DNA of 64,000 nt from Acinetobacter lwoffii (GTDB taxonomy: Bacteria; Pseudomonadota; Gammaproteobacteria; Pseudomonadales; Moraxellaceae). This document shows positions 9,120 to 18,739 of this stretch, piece after piece; position 1 is the first letter of the stretch, and each line of letters opens with the position of its first letter. Both the position numbers and the translations under genes were made by a program. The notes beneath the pieces are model-generated. The model was not told the DNA's origin, searched no databases, and saw only the letters and a program-made list of their open reading frames with translations. Location of the stretch: contig NZ_CP118963.1 of NCBI RefSeq assembly GCF_029024105.1, positions 2,046,001 through 2,110,000 on the forward strand, in the 5' to 3' direction.

Positions 9120-9449
9120 ATGAATCAGCTTCAATTTTCAGATTGTGTTCAAACCTGTATGAACTGTTCCCTGGCCTGTGCCAACTGTGCCAGTGCCTGT
9201 CTTAAAGAAGAAGATCTGGAGATGATGCGGGAGTGTATCCAGCGCTGTCTGGACTGTGCAGATATCTGTCAGTTGTGTGCCCGTATGGAACAAAAGCAAT
9301 CTCCATTCATGCATGAAATATGTGAACTTTGTGCGAAAGCCTGTGACTACTGTGTAGAAGAATGTGGTCATCATGAAGATGAACATTGTCAGCAATGTGC
9401 CGAAGCATGCCGCCGCTGTGCTGAAGAATGCCGAAAAATGGCGGCTTAA
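9120..9449 (+). CDS. Cysteine-rich four-helix-bundle copper-storage-like protein (Csp/DUF326)
   Basis: The 109-residue protein has about 20 Cys spaced as CxxxC or CxxC along helical segments: CVQTCMNCSLACANCASAC, then CIQRCLDCADICQLC, CELCAKACDYCVEEC, and CQQCAEACRRCAEEC. This is the pattern of Csp copper-storage proteins, in which Cys line the core of a four-helix bundle and bind many Cu(I) ions. There is no signal peptide, so the cytosolic (Csp3-like) form is expected. A GAGGAAA ribosome site precedes the ATG. It is monocistronic with a shared terminator. Confidence 0.88.
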   Translation: MNQLQFSDCVQTCMNCSLACANCASACLKEEDLEMMRECIQRCLDCADICQLCARMEQKQSPFMHEICELCAKACDYCVEECGHHEDEHCQQCAEACRRCAEECRKMAA

Positions 9450-9494
9450 AAATTCGATTTGATCAACTTGACTGACTTAATCACTTCCAATAAA

Positions 9495-9525
9495 AAAACC
9501 GCAAGTGAAGACTTGCGGTTTTTCT
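9495..9525. terminator. Bidirectional terminator between csp-like gene and sthA
   Basis: A 12-bp perfect stem (AAAACCGCAAGT, 9495-9506, with ACTTGCGGTTTT, 9511-9522) has A-runs on the left and T-runs on the right, and serves the two convergent genes. Confidence 0.93.
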
Positions 9526-9545
9526 GTCTAAGTCAAATATCTCAC

Positions 9546-10961
9546 TTAGAATAAACGGTTCATACCATTCAGTGTGGCTACACGATACGCTTCAGCCATA
9601 GTCGGATAGTTAAACGTGGTTTCTACGAAGTACTTGATGGTATTGTTCGGGCTGTTCATGACTGCCTGACCAATATGGATAATTTCAGAGGCATTATTAC
9701 CGAAGCAATGTACACCCAAAACTTCCAGTGTTTCACGATGGAACAGAATCTTTAATTCGCCCATAGTATCTCCGGTAATCTGTGCACGTGCCAAATGACG
9801 GAATGATGCCTGACCGACTTCATACGGAATCTTTTCTTCAGTCAGCTGCTGTTCAGTCTTACCAATCGAAGAAATCTCAGGAATGGTGTAAATCCCGGTT
9901 GGAATATCAGTCACCGGCGCAACGTCTTTCTCGCCGCTCATATTGGCACCCGCGCAACGACCTTGGTCATAGGCAGCAGAGGCTAGTGAAGGCCAACCGA
10001 TTACATCACCGGCAGCGTAGATATTTTCTACTTCAGTCTGATATTGATCATTCACAGTCAATTGACCACGGCTGTTCGGTTTCAGGCCGACATTTTCAAG
10101 GCCTAGACCATCGGTATTGCCTGAACGGCCATTACACCACAAAATCGCGTCGGCTTTAATTTTCTTGCCGCTTTGCGTGTGCATCACCACATGGTCGTCA
10201 AATGTTTCTAAAAAGTCGATCTGTTCATTATGACGAATCAGCACACCCTGTTCACGCAAGTGATAAGACAGCGCATCAGAGATTTCATCATCCAGATAGC
10301 TTAAAAGTTTGTGTTGGGTGTTGATCAGGTCAACTTTATGTCCCAAACCAATAAAGATCGAGGCATATTCACAACCGATTACACCTGCGCCATAAATGAT
10401 GATTTTCTGGATGGAATAGTCCAGATCCAGAATTTTGTCTGAATCAAATACACGTGGATGATTAAAATCAAGAATGTCTGGACGATATGGACGCGAGCCG
10501 CTGGCAATGACCAGTTGCTTAAACATCAGCGTTTCTTTAATGCCATCTGGGTTAAATACAAAAATGGTATTTTGATCCTGAATGTAGGCACGACCATGAT
10601 AAATATCAATTTTATTGCGGTCGTAGAAACGTGAATGTGTATCTACTTGTTGTTGAATAACTTTATGTGCATGACGCAACACTTGCTTCATAGTGAACTG
10701 CTTCCAGTCCCCAACTTTTTGAAACAGTGGATCACGTTGATAACGGATAATACTGGATACTGTTTGACGCAATGCTTTACTTGGAATCGTACCGACATGG
10801 GTACAGTTACCACCCAGCTGTTCACGCATCTCAACGATTGCAACACGCTTACCAGATTTGGCAAGTTTCATTGCCGCGCCTTCGCCCGCAGGGCCCGAAC
10901 CTAGAACTACCGCATCATATTTAACGAAAGTCCCACTAACGACCTCTTTTTTACGTGGCAT
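9546..10961 (-). CDS. sthA: Soluble pyridine nucleotide transhydrogenase
   Basis: SthA is a cytosolic flavoprotein that balances NADPH and NADH. The 471-residue protein has the FAD dinucleotide-binding loop VLGSGPAGEGAA near residue 20, the family segment GGNCTHVGTIPSKAL, the second nucleotide-binding loop IIYGAGVIGCEYAS, and IYAAGDVIGWPSLASAA near the C-terminal domain. Only one Cys lies in the position of the redox pair of dihydrolipoamide dehydrogenases, as expected for SthA. It is monocistronic, convergent with the csp-like gene and divergent from lipA. Confidence 0.95.
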   Translation of the reverse strand: MPRKKEVVSGTFVKYDAVVLGSGPAGEGAAMKLAKSGKRVAIVEMREQLGGNCTHVGTIPSKALRQTVSSIIRYQRDPLFQKVGDWKQFTMKQVLRHAHKVIQQQVDTHSRFYDRNKIDIYHGRAYIQDQNTIFVFNPDGIKETLMFKQLVIASGSRPYRPDILDFNHPRVFDSDKILDLDYSIQKIIIYGAGVIGCEYASIFIGLGHKVDLINTQHKLLSYLDDEISDALSYHLREQGVLIRHNEQIDFLETFDDHVVMHTQSGKKIKADAILWCNGRSGNTDGLGLENVGLKPNSRGQLTVNDQYQTEVENIYAAGDVIGWPSLASAAYDQGRCAGANMSGEKDVAPVTDIPTGIYTIPEISSIGKTEQQLTEEKIPYEVGQASFRHLARAQITGDTMGELKILFHRETLEVLGVHCFGNNASEIIHIGQAVMNSPNNTIKYFVETTFNYPTMAEAYRVATLNGMNRLF

Positions 10962-11090
10962 TCAACGCTCCTCAAAATTAAAAAATTCACTTTAATCTAC
11001 ACTCTTATTATGACGTAAATCCTGTTGATTTGGTGTATTTAACTCACATATATTGCTTGATAAGAACATTTTTTAAATGAATACCCCTTT

Positions 11091-11121
11091 TTGCCCTATT
11101 TAGAACGAAGTCCGTTATAAT
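11091..11121 (+). promoter_or_regulatory. Possible lipA promoter
   Basis: TATAAT at 11116-11121 lies 54 bases before the lipA ATG, with a loose TTGCCC at 11091-11096 (19-base spacing, longer than ideal). Offered as a candidate only. Confidence 0.4.
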
Positions 11122-11174
11122 AACTGCGCTATCTTTGAGTATCTCCCCCTTCAAAAACAGTGGAAAAGTTGAAT

Positions 11175-12188
11175 ATGTCTGAAAACCGTAAACCTGAACA
11201 GGGCGTCAAACTTCGCGGTGCGGAAAAAGTTGCCCGCATTCCTGTAAAAGTTGTTCCTACGGTTGAAACGCCACGCAAGCCGGACTGGATCCGGGTGAAA
11301 ATGGCGGCACCTGAAGAAGTTCAACGTATTAAAACTACATTACGTCAGCAAAAATTACATACGGTGTGCGAAGAAGCCGCCTGTCCAAACCTGCCTGAAT
11401 GTTTTGGTGGCGGTACTGCGACCTTTATGATTATGGGTGATATCTGTACCCGTCGCTGTCCATTCTGTGATGTGGCTCATGGCCGTCCAAATGCACTGGA
11501 TGCAGATGAACCGCGTCATATGGCTGAGACCATTGCCAACCTGGGTTTGAAATATGCGGTAATCACTTCGGTAGACCGTGATGATTTACTGGATGGCGGT
11601 GCACAGCATTTTGTCGATTGTATTAAAGAAGCACGTGCTCTAAGCCCAAATACCTTACTCGAAATTCTGGTGCCGGACTTCCGTGGCCGTATGGATATCG
11701 CGCTGCGTATCATGACTGAATGTCCGCCAGATGTGTTTAACCACAATATCGAAACTGTACCGCGTTTATATAAAGCCATGCGTCCAGGTTCTGACTATCA
11801 ACACTCTTTAAACCTGCTGAAAATGTTTAAAGAATACTGCCCGGACGTACCAACCAAATGTGGTCTGATGGTGGGTATTGGTGAAACTGAAGAAGAAGTA
11901 CTTGCCCTGCTTGATGATTTACATGCGCATGGCGTGGACTATGTAACCATTGGTCAGTATTTGCAGCCTTCAAAAGAACATGCAGCGATTGACCGCTTCG
12001 TAACACCTGAAGAATTCGGGCGTTATACCGAACATGGTCAAAAACTGGGCTTCCGTAATATCTGGGCAGCACCAATGGTTCGTTCAAGCTACTTTGCCGA
12101 CCGCCAATACTACGGCGAACCTGTACCAGCAGTGCGTCGTAAAGTGGATCCTGCCAAAAAAATTGCAGTTCAGGCCATTGAAGCTTAA
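11175..12188 (+). CDS. lipA: Lipoyl synthase (radical SAM)
   Basis: LipA inserts two sulfurs into octanoyl groups on lipoate-dependent enzymes. The radical-SAM cluster motif is DICTRRCPFC, and the auxiliary cluster motif CEEAACPNLPEC lies upstream of it. The C-terminal part has APMVRSSYFADRQY, including the RSSY segment that holds the auxiliary cluster's serine ligand. I choose the ATG at 11175 (337 residues), because a GTG at 11160 adds only five residues and a GGAAA site fits 11175. lipB is not adjacent. A terminator follows. Confidence 0.96.
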   Translation: MSENRKPEQGVKLRGAEKVARIPVKVVPTVETPRKPDWIRVKMAAPEEVQRIKTTLRQQKLHTVCEEAACPNLPECFGGGTATFMIMGDICTRRCPFCDVAHGRPNALDADEPRHMAETIANLGLKYAVITSVDRDDLLDGGAQHFVDCIKEARALSPNTLLEILVPDFRGRMDIALRIMTECPPDVFNHNIETVPRLYKAMRPGSDYQHSLNLLKMFKEYCPDVPTKCGLMVGIGETEEEVLALLDDLHAHGVDYVTIGQYLQPSKEHAAIDRFVTPEEFGRYTEHGQKLGFRNIWAAPMVRSSYFADRQYYGEPVPAVRRKVDPAKKIAVQAIEA

Positions 12189-12544
12189 TCCTGTTTAAAC
12201 CAATGAAATAAAAGCCCTCTCTTGTAGAGGGTTTTTTTATTTCTTCAATTTAAATTTTTACTGAGTGTTAAACCCCCATTTTTTATTTTAGATAAGATTA
12301 AGTCATTACTTATCTTCACATTTCTTTGCGCGTTCTCACTTGAAGACTGAGCATTTTTCAAACAATCTCATAAATAGATGAAAGATTTAAAAATATCGTT
12401 GCAAGACTTGAAAACGATCATTCTCACACGTGCAATGCTGAACCTGTCCGATCCTCAAGCGACAAAAAAAATGAATGAACTGTGACAAAAATTCTATGAG
12501 ATCTCGGCACAGGCAGCGTTGTATAAATCTGGAGAACTATAACA
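12189..12544. other. Spacer upstream of fadE with a doubtful 35-residue frame
   Basis: After the lipA terminator this 350-base spacer holds the fadE promoter region. One short frame, ATG 12378 to TGA 12485, would encode MKDLKISLQDLKTII and so on (35 residues, amphipathic helix-like). It has no clear ribosome site and no recognised family, so I do not call it a gene. Confidence 0.4.
12214..12238 (+). terminator. Rho-independent terminator of lipA
   Basis: CCCTCT (12216-12221) pairs with AGAGGG (12227-12232), followed by a run of seven Ts. Confidence 0.88.
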
Positions 12545-15049
12545 ATGCTATTTATATTTGCTGTACTACTGCTATTACTTAGTTTATGGGCGGTTTTCTA
12601 TTTTCAGCTCTCTCGTAGCGCGGGTGCAATTGCACTAATTGTCATGTCAGTAGTCTGTGCCTTTATTAGCCCATGGTCACTTATTCTCGGCATTCCGCTG
12701 ATCCTGATTAGCCTTGTGGTGATGATCGACCCTTTACGTATGTCGTTCATTTCTAAACCGGCCTATAAAGCACTGGCCAATGCCATGCCGAGTATCAGCC
12801 CGACAGAACGTGAAGCACTGGACTCCGGAACCAGCTGGTGGGAAAAAGAACTGTTTATGGGTGCACCGAAATGGGAAACCTTTAACAGTTATCCCTATCC
12901 CAAATTATCGCTAGAAGAACAAGCTTTTCTGGACAATGAGGTTGAGACCTTGTGCAGCATGCTGGATGAATGGGAAATCCATGAGCAGAAAGCGCTGCCT
13001 GATCATGTCTGGCAATATATTAAGGAACATGGTTTCTTAGGCCTGATTATTCCCAAAGAATACGGCGGTCGTGCCTTTAGCTCCTTTGCCCAAAGTCGGG
13101 TGATGAGCAAGATTGCTTCGCGATCTCTGACCACAGCCGTGAGTTGTATGGTACCGAACTCACTCGGACCAGGCGAGCTGTTACTGCATTATGGTACCGA
13201 AGAACAGAAAGACCGTTATCTGCCGGGTCTGGCGCGAGGCGAAGAAATTCCCTGTTTCGGTTTGACCAGTCCGGAGGCCGGTTCCGATGCTGGTGCGATT
13301 CCTGATACCGGTGTAGTCTGCTATGGCCAGTTTGAAGGTCAGGAAGTACTCGGTCTGAGAATGAATTTTTCCAAACGCTGGATTACTTTGGCACCAATTG
13401 CGACAGTGGTGGGTCTGGCCTTTAAAATGTATGATCCGGATCATCTTTTGGGTGAACAGACTGAATATGGCATTACCTGTGCCCTGCTTCCTGCCAGTCA
13501 TGAAGGCGTAATAGTGGGACCACGGCATAACCCGGGACCGCCATTCATGAATGGAACAGTGGAAGGTAAAGATGTCTTTATTCCACTGGACTGGATTATT
13601 GGTGGCGTAAAAAATGCCGGTAAAGGATGGCGCATGCTGATGGAATGTTTGGCAGTCGGTCGTGGCATTTCCCTACCAGCGCTGTCTACTTCTACTTCAG
13701 AAATGACTTATTTAAATGTCGGCGCTTTCTCTCGCATCCGTCAGCAGTTCAAAATTTCAGTTGGTAAGTTTGAGGGTGTTCAGGAAGCCACCAGTGAAAT
13801 CGCCAGTGATACCTATATGCTGGAGGCTTTCCGTTATCTGGTCACCTGTGGTTTGAATCAGGGCGGCAAGCCTGCCGTAATGACAGCGATTGCCAAATAT
13901 TATGCGACAGAAGGCATGCGTAAAGTGGTCAATCACGGTATGGATGTGGTCGGTGGCCGCGCCATTCAGATGGGTCCGCGTAACTTTCTGGCGCCTTATT
14001 ATCAGGCAATTCCAGTCTCCATTACGGTTGAAGGCGCCAATATTCTTAGTCGTTCCCTGATGATTTTCGGTCAGGGTTCAATGCGTTGCCATCCTTATCT
14101 TTATGAAGAATTACAGCTCTTACAAGCAGAAGATCCGGCAGCGGCTCTAAATCCTTTTGATAACTTGCTGTTTAAGCATTTGGGTTACACCTTTAACCGG
14201 ACTGCTCGCTCCTTTGCCTATGCCTTTACAGGTGGCTCCAATGCTGCGCCGCAAAGTGCTGTTGACTTTACCCGTCCTTATTACAAGATCATTAACCGGC
14301 TGAGTGCCAACTTTGCTTTAACTGCGGATATGTGTCTAGGATTACTCGCAGGGGATATCAAACGTAAGGAAATGCTTTCGGGTCGTCTGGCCGATATTCA
14401 TGCACATCTGTTTATTGCTTCCTCAATTCTCAAATTTTTTGAGCATAGCAAAAAGACTGAAGATGAGCGTTTACATGCACAGCTTGCATTAGAAAAATCT
14501 CTATATACAGCGCAAGAAGCTTTTTTTGACCTGTTTGCCAACTTTCCATCAGGTGCAGCAGCAGGCATGGTCAAACTGTTATGCTTCCCATTTGGCCGTC
14601 CGGTACAGAAACCATCAGACCAGCTGAAACAGCAGGTAGCGAACAGTATGATGGAAGACAATGCTTTCCGCCAGGTCTTGAAAAAACATGTCTATTACAA
14701 TACTCATGAACATGATGTCACCGGCCGTATGGAATCTACTTTCACCATGTTGCTGGACATTGAACAGCTGTGGGATCGCTTTAAAAAAGCAGAAAATAAA
14801 GACCAGTTCAAGGGTTTAAGCTTTGCAGAGCATGTGGCAGATGCACAGCTACAAGGCTTTATTAATGATCAGGAAGCAGAAAAACTGCTGCACTATAATG
14901 CGCGCCGTTATGACAGCATGTTGACCGATGTATTTGATCTGCATTTGCAGGAAGTATTGGAGCTTGAGAATCCGTATCTCATCAAGGAAGATGCCAAAGG
15001 AACGGATACTTCAGTGCAAACTGATCCTTCACACTCAGTATCTCCTTAA
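12545..15049 (+). CDS. fadE: Acyl-CoA dehydrogenase FadE
   Basis: FadE performs the first oxidation of fatty-acid beta-oxidation, making trans-2-enoyl-CoA. The 834-residue protein matches the large FadE type (E. coli 814). Two hydrophobic N-terminal spans (about residues 1-60) suggest membrane attachment. The FAD/acyl-CoA-binding segment GLTSPEAGSDAG, then NFSKRWITLAPIA and the later VVGGRAIQMGPRN are characteristic, and a long C-terminal extension (DUF1974-type) follows. It is monocistronic with a terminator. fadR-type operators were not identified. Confidence 0.95.
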   Translation: MLFIFAVLLLLLSLWAVFYFQLSRSAGAIALIVMSVVCAFISPWSLILGIPLILISLVVMIDPLRMSFISKPAYKALANAMPSISPTEREALDSGTSWWEKELFMGAPKWETFNSYPYPKLSLEEQAFLDNEVETLCSMLDEWEIHEQKALPDHVWQYIKEHGFLGLIIPKEYGGRAFSSFAQSRVMSKIASRSLTTAVSCMVPNSLGPGELLLHYGTEEQKDRYLPGLARGEEIPCFGLTSPEAGSDAGAIPDTGVVCYGQFEGQEVLGLRMNFSKRWITLAPIATVVGLAFKMYDPDHLLGEQTEYGITCALLPASHEGVIVGPRHNPGPPFMNGTVEGKDVFIPLDWIIGGVKNAGKGWRMLMECLAVGRGISLPALSTSTSEMTYLNVGAFSRIRQQFKISVGKFEGVQEATSEIASDTYMLEAFRYLVTCGLNQGGKPAVMTAIAKYYATEGMRKVVNHGMDVVGGRAIQMGPRNFLAPYYQAIPVSITVEGANILSRSLMIFGQGSMRCHPYLYEELQLLQAEDPAAALNPFDNLLFKHLGYTFNRTARSFAYAFTGGSNAAPQSAVDFTRPYYKIINRLSANFALTADMCLGLLAGDIKRKEMLSGRLADIHAHLFIASSILKFFEHSKKTEDERLHAQLALEKSLYTAQEAFFDLFANFPSGAAAGMVKLLCFPFGRPVQKPSDQLKQQVANSMMEDNAFRQVLKKHVYYNTHEHDVTGRMESTFTMLLDIEQLWDRFKKAENKDQFKGLSFAEHVADAQLQGFINDQEAEKLLHYNARRYDSMLTDVFDLHLQEVLELENPYLIKEDAKGTDTSVQTDPSHSVSP

Positions 15050-15121
15050 ATAAAACTTGAAGTTAAGGTGTCATAAATTCCAGAGTGAAGTCATTTTATT
15101 ACTTTACTCTGGAAGCTTCAC

Positions 15122-15146
15122 AAGTGGCTTTTCAGCCACTTTTTTA
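15122..15146 (+). terminator. Rho-independent terminator of fadE
   Basis: AAGTGGCT (15122-15129), loop TTTC, AGCCACTT (15134-15141), then Ts. Confidence 0.9.
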
Positions 15147-15216
15147 CGACTATTGCACGATGGTATTTTGGATGGAAAGTACTAAGCTAGCCCTATAAGA
15201 AAATTGAGGGTAGACA

Positions 15217-15603
15217 ATGTCACAACAAGATTATGAAAATGGCTTGAAAGTCCGTACTGAAGTGATGGGTGAAAGCTTTGTGAAGCGTGCTCAGGAAAAT
15301 ACCGTTCCATTTACCCAGCCATTACAGGACTGGATTAATGAACATGCCTGGGGTTCGACCTGGCAACGTGAAGGTGTGTTACCGCGTAAATACCGCTCTT
15401 TAATTACCATTGCCTTCCTTACAGCTCAAAAAAGTCCTACTGAACTAAAAGGCCATGTGCGAGGTGCCTTAAATAACGGCGCAACGGTTGAGGAAATTCA
15501 GGAAGTGCTGCTGCATAGCCTGCCTTACTGCGGCGCACCAGCAACCCAGGAAGCCTTTCGTGCTGCACTTGAAGTGATTCAGGAATATGAAACGAATCAG
15601 TAG
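15217..15603 (+). CDS. Carboxymuconolactone decarboxylase family protein
   Basis: The 128-residue single-domain protein resembles PcaC, with the segment YRSLITIAFLTAQKSPTELKGH, whose conserved Glu-x-x-x-His surrounds the active site, and YCGAPATQEAF near the C-terminus. PcaC decarboxylates gamma-carboxymuconolactone in the protocatechuate branch of the beta-ketoadipate pathway. No other pca gene is adjacent, so it may act on a different lactone or be an orphan paralogue. A GAGGG ribosome site precedes the ATG. A hairpin at 15689-15711 closes the unit. Confidence 0.85.
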   Translation: MSQQDYENGLKVRTEVMGESFVKRAQENTVPFTQPLQDWINEHAWGSTWQREGVLPRKYRSLITIAFLTAQKSPTELKGHVRGALNNGATVEEIQEVLLHSLPYCGAPATQEAFRAALEVIQEYETNQ

Positions 15604-15688
15604 AATTAAGAGATGAATGCAGATTGGTAATTAAAGTGATAGATAGTTTTAAAATTGCTTAGGCTATTTAAAGCAATTGAAATAAAAG

Positions 15689-15717
15689 TCCGGGAATTTT
15701 AAATCCCCGGATTTTTA
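15689..15717. terminator. Hairpin between convergent genes
   Basis: TCCGGG (15689-15694) pairs with CCCGGA (15706-15711) around an AT-rich loop, followed by Ts on the plus strand. It lies between the decarboxylase-like gene and the end of the rut operon, and may serve both. Confidence 0.75.
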
Positions 15718-15798
15718 TATTTTAGATAAAGAAATCTATTGCGATGAACTTAATTGAAAATTAATTATTTCTCTTAATAACAGGTTTTAATAAAAACT

Positions 15799-16674
15799 TT
15801 ATCCCCTTAATTCAATTTGCGTACGTTGTTCCAATCCTTGTACCGCAGCGGAAAAATCCAGCTGGCTGGCCTGAGGTCTGGCAATCTGCTGAAACTGTTG
15901 TTGCACCAAAGACATCACTGATAAATCCAGTTGCTGCTGTTGCGCCAGTTCTAAAGCAATACCAATATCTTTCTGCAATAAATCCAGCGCAAAGGTTTTA
16001 TGAAACTCACGGCTCAGTACACGCTGCGCCATGATATTTTCCGACATGCTACTTTTACCACTGGAATGATTAATACAGTTCAACGCACTGCTTAAGTCAA
16101 CTCCCTGCCCTTTCAGTACAGTTAAGCCTTCAGCCAGCGCCCATAAATGCGTAGCCATCAAAGTATTGTTAATGGCTTTCACTGCAAAACCGGAACCACT
16201 TTCTCCCACATATTCAATCAACCCAGCAAAAGCAGCAATGACCGGTTTGGCTTGCGTAAAGGCAGATTCACTTCCTCCCACCATCACGGTTAAAGTGCCT
16301 TTTTCTGCCCCAACAGTCTGACCAGATACCGGAGCATCCAGGTAATAGCTTCCCTGTTGCTCCAATCGATTTGCCAGTTTTTGGGCCGATTCTGGTACAC
16401 CGCTGGTACAGTCAATCCAGATTGCACCCGGTTTAGGTGGATGTGCAGCAATTAGCTTCTCTACATCCTGACTGGTCGGCAAGCAAGAAAAAATAAAATC
16501 TGCCTGAACCGCCTGTTCAATACCCACTGCCTGAGTCCTGAAAGATTGAGCATGATCTAGCGCTTTCTGTTCAGTCCGGTTCCAGACCCAAACCGGATGT
16601 CCGAGTTTTGGCAAATGGGAGGCCATATGCCAGCCCATTGCCCCAAGTCCTAAAAATGCAACTGTATGACTCAA
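15799..16674 (-). CDS. 3-hydroxyisobutyrate dehydrogenase-family oxidoreductase in the rut operon
   Basis: The 291-residue protein begins with the NAD(P)-binding loop FLGLGAMGWHMASHL, has the substrate-site segment DAPVSGQTVGAEKGTL and the catalytic-Lys helix AVKAINNTLMATHLWALAEG. Members reduce or oxidise beta-hydroxyacids such as 3-hydroxyisobutyrate, tartronate semialdehyde and malonic semialdehyde. It lies 15 bases after rutG on the same strand, in an operon that lacks rutE. The likely role is reduction of toxic malonic semialdehyde to 3-hydroxypropionate, the step RutE/YdfG performs in E. coli. That role is inferred from position and family chemistry. Confidence 0.85.
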   Translation of the reverse strand: MSHTVAFLGLGAMGWHMASHLPKLGHPVWVWNRTEQKALDHAQSFRTQAVGIEQAVQADFIFSCLPTSQDVEKLIAAHPPKPGAIWIDCTSGVPESAQKLANRLEQQGSYYLDAPVSGQTVGAEKGTLTVMVGGSESAFTQAKPVIAAFAGLIEYVGESGSGFAVKAINNTLMATHLWALAEGLTVLKGQGVDLSSALNCINHSSGKSSMSENIMAQRVLSREFHKTFALDLLQKDIGIALELAQQQQLDLSVMSLVQQQFQQIARPQASQLDFSAAVQGLEQRTQIELRG

Positions 16675-16689
16675 AAAATACTCCTTATA

Positions 16690-18045
16690 TTAAGCGACTG
16701 GCTTAACCTCAACTTCTGTTGCGGTCGATGCAGGTTCAGGCAATTCTTTATCTTCACCACGATTTAGGAACAGGTTCAACAAAATCGCAGCCAAAGTCGC
16801 AGTACCGATACCACCCAAATCGAAACCACCAATCTGCAAGCTATAATTACCTGTCCCCATAATCAGACACACCGCACCAATAATCAGGGTACTGTTCTTG
16901 GTAAAATCAACATGGTTATCCACCCAGATTTTGGCACCAGCCACGGTAATCAACCCGAAGACCACAATCGATGCACCACCCAATAAAGCTACTGGAATGG
17001 TACTGATCACCGCACCAAATTTAGGTGAAAGTCCCAGCAAAATAGCGAAGATCCCGGCAAAAATAAATACGGTGGTGGCGTACACTTTGGTCACTGCCAT
17101 CACACCGATATTTTCAGCATAAGTGGTCATCCCGGTACCGCCGACAGAAGCGGATAATGAAGTACAAACCCCATCTGCAAAGAAACCGCGTCCCATATAC
17201 GGCGACAGATTTTTACCAGTCATTGCGGATACCGCTTTAAAGTGCCCAAGATTTTCTGCAACCAGAATAATGGCCACTGGTGCAATCATCAGCATGGCAT
17301 TCATTTCAAAGACCGGACTCTGGAAATTCGGCAAACCAAACCATGCTGCTTCACTGACTTTGGTAAAATCAATCGCAGATCCGAAGCCCATGACGTTTGT
17401 GAAAAGGAAGTAAATCAGATAGGAAGACAATAAGCCCAATAACAGCAACAGACGGCGTACCATTCCTCGGGTAAACACAGCAATCACACTGATACAGATA
17501 ATGGTGATTAATGCCATCCAGGAATCAAACTGGTTCGCTGAAACACTCTTAATTGCGACTGGCGCCAGGTTCAAACCAATGATCATCACAATCACGCCTG
17601 TCACTACTGGCGGCATCAGTTTTTCAATCCAGTTGGTACCGGTTTTCATGACCAGCAGACCAATCAAGGCATAGACAATACCGCAAGCAATGGTACCGCC
17701 AAGCGCCAGCCCGATATTGGGATTCGCCCCTGCTCCGGAGTAGCCTGTGACCGCCACCACGGCGCCAATAAAGGCAAAACTAGACCCCAGATAACTTGGC
17801 AATCGACCGCCAGTGATCAGGAAAAATAAAATGGTGCCAATCCCGGTAATAAAAATCGTGAGATTGGGATCAAACCCCATTAAAAGTGGCGCCAGCACGG
17901 TTGCCCCAAACATCGCAAACACATGCTGTAACCCGAGAATAATACTTTTCCCAGCAGGCAGATATTCATCTGTTTGCACGGGTGTGGTATCGAGATTGCC
18001 TTGGTAAGGCTTAAATTTTGGAAACCACGTTTCTTTTTCTTGCAT
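16690..18045 (-). CDS. rutG: Uracil permease RutG (NCS2 family)
   Basis: The 451-residue inner-membrane protein has about 12-14 hydrophobic spans. It carries the NCS2 landmarks LGLQHVFAMFGATVLAPLL near the N-terminus, VAENLGHFKAV with the substrate-binding Glu, and the GGTGMTTYAENIGVMAVTKVY region of the second substrate loop. RutG imports uracil (and xanthine) by proton symport. It is the fifth gene of the rut operon, 33 bases after rutF, and is followed 15 bases later by the dehydrogenase-like gene. Confidence 0.92.
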   Translation of the reverse strand: MQEKETWFPKFKPYQGNLDTTPVQTDEYLPAGKSIILGLQHVFAMFGATVLAPLLMGFDPNLTIFITGIGTILFFLITGGRLPSYLGSSFAFIGAVVAVTGYSGAGANPNIGLALGGTIACGIVYALIGLLVMKTGTNWIEKLMPPVVTGVIVMIIGLNLAPVAIKSVSANQFDSWMALITIICISVIAVFTRGMVRRLLLLLGLLSSYLIYFLFTNVMGFGSAIDFTKVSEAAWFGLPNFQSPVFEMNAMLMIAPVAIILVAENLGHFKAVSAMTGKNLSPYMGRGFFADGVCTSLSASVGGTGMTTYAENIGVMAVTKVYATTVFIFAGIFAILLGLSPKFGAVISTIPVALLGGASIVVFGLITVAGAKIWVDNHVDFTKNSTLIIGAVCLIMGTGNYSLQIGGFDLGGIGTATLAAILLNLFLNRGEDKELPEPASTATEVEVKPVA

Positions 18046-18078
18046 CGGCTTCCCCTCCTTGATTAGGATTGAATTGAA

Positions 18079-18660
18079 TTAGCACATTTTGTGTGGCTCA
18101 CAGTAAGAACGGTTGAAGTACATCAGCGCATTGCCTTGACTCTGGCACATCGCTTTCACCTCACAGAACAGCACGTCATGACTGCCTACGGATAAACATT
18201 GGACCACCTCGCAGTCAAAACTGACTAAGGCATCCTCAAGTACAGGTGACTGGGTCACCAAAGTTTTCCAGTTCCCCTGACTGAAACGCTCTGCCATTGG
18301 TGTTTTTCCACCAAACAGATTGGAAAGATGTTGTTGATGTGATGCCAGGGTATTCACACACAACACCTGATTCTTTTTAAAGGTTTCATAAACTGAAGCA
18401 GAACGGTTCAGACACACCAGCAACGTTGGTGGTGCATCCGTCACGCTACATACGGCTGAGGCAGTAAATCCTGCCTGTCCTGCCTCACCTTGCGTGGTAA
18501 TGACATTGACTGCAGCCCCGAGATTGGACATGCCTTGACGGAAAATCTGCTGATCAACTTGGGTAAAGATGTCATCTGATGCGTTAGTCGCCAAAACCTT
18601 ATTTAATGCGTTATTTTCTGCAACTGTTTCTGTGATGATTTTAGATAGTTTGGCATTCAT
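18079..18660 (-). CDS. rutF: Flavin reductase RutF
   Basis: RutF supplies reduced FMN to the monooxygenase RutA. The protein has 193 residues from the ATG at 18660, which has a GGGAGAA ribosome site. A TTG at 18684 would add eight residues. The flavin-reductase domain begins near FRQGMSNLGAAVNVITTQG and contains AGFTASAVCSVTDAPPTLLV and FCEVKAM. The E. coli protein is 164 residues; the additional 30 residues are an unconserved-looking N-terminal lead. It lies between rutC and rutG, so rutD and rutE are missing from their usual place. Confidence 0.92.
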   Translation of the reverse strand: MNAKLSKIITETVAENNALNKVLATNASDDIFTQVDQQIFRQGMSNLGAAVNVITTQGEAGQAGFTASAVCSVTDAPPTLLVCLNRSASVYETFKKNQVLCVNTLASHQQHLSNLFGGKTPMAERFSQGNWKTLVTQSPVLEDALVSFDCEVVQCLSVGSHDVLFCEVKAMCQSQGNALMYFNRSYCEPHKMC

Positions 18661-18739
18661 GCTGTTCTCCCGCCCCCAAGTCAATATTCAGTTTCAGACC
18701 TGGGGCATCTAGTAATGAGATTGAATCAGGTAGATCGAC

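Noticed and set aside
9138..9395. 85-residue minus-strand frame
   Set aside because: It is the antisense of the Cys-rich copper-storage-like gene; its Thr/Gly-rich sequence is a by-product of repeated Cys codons.
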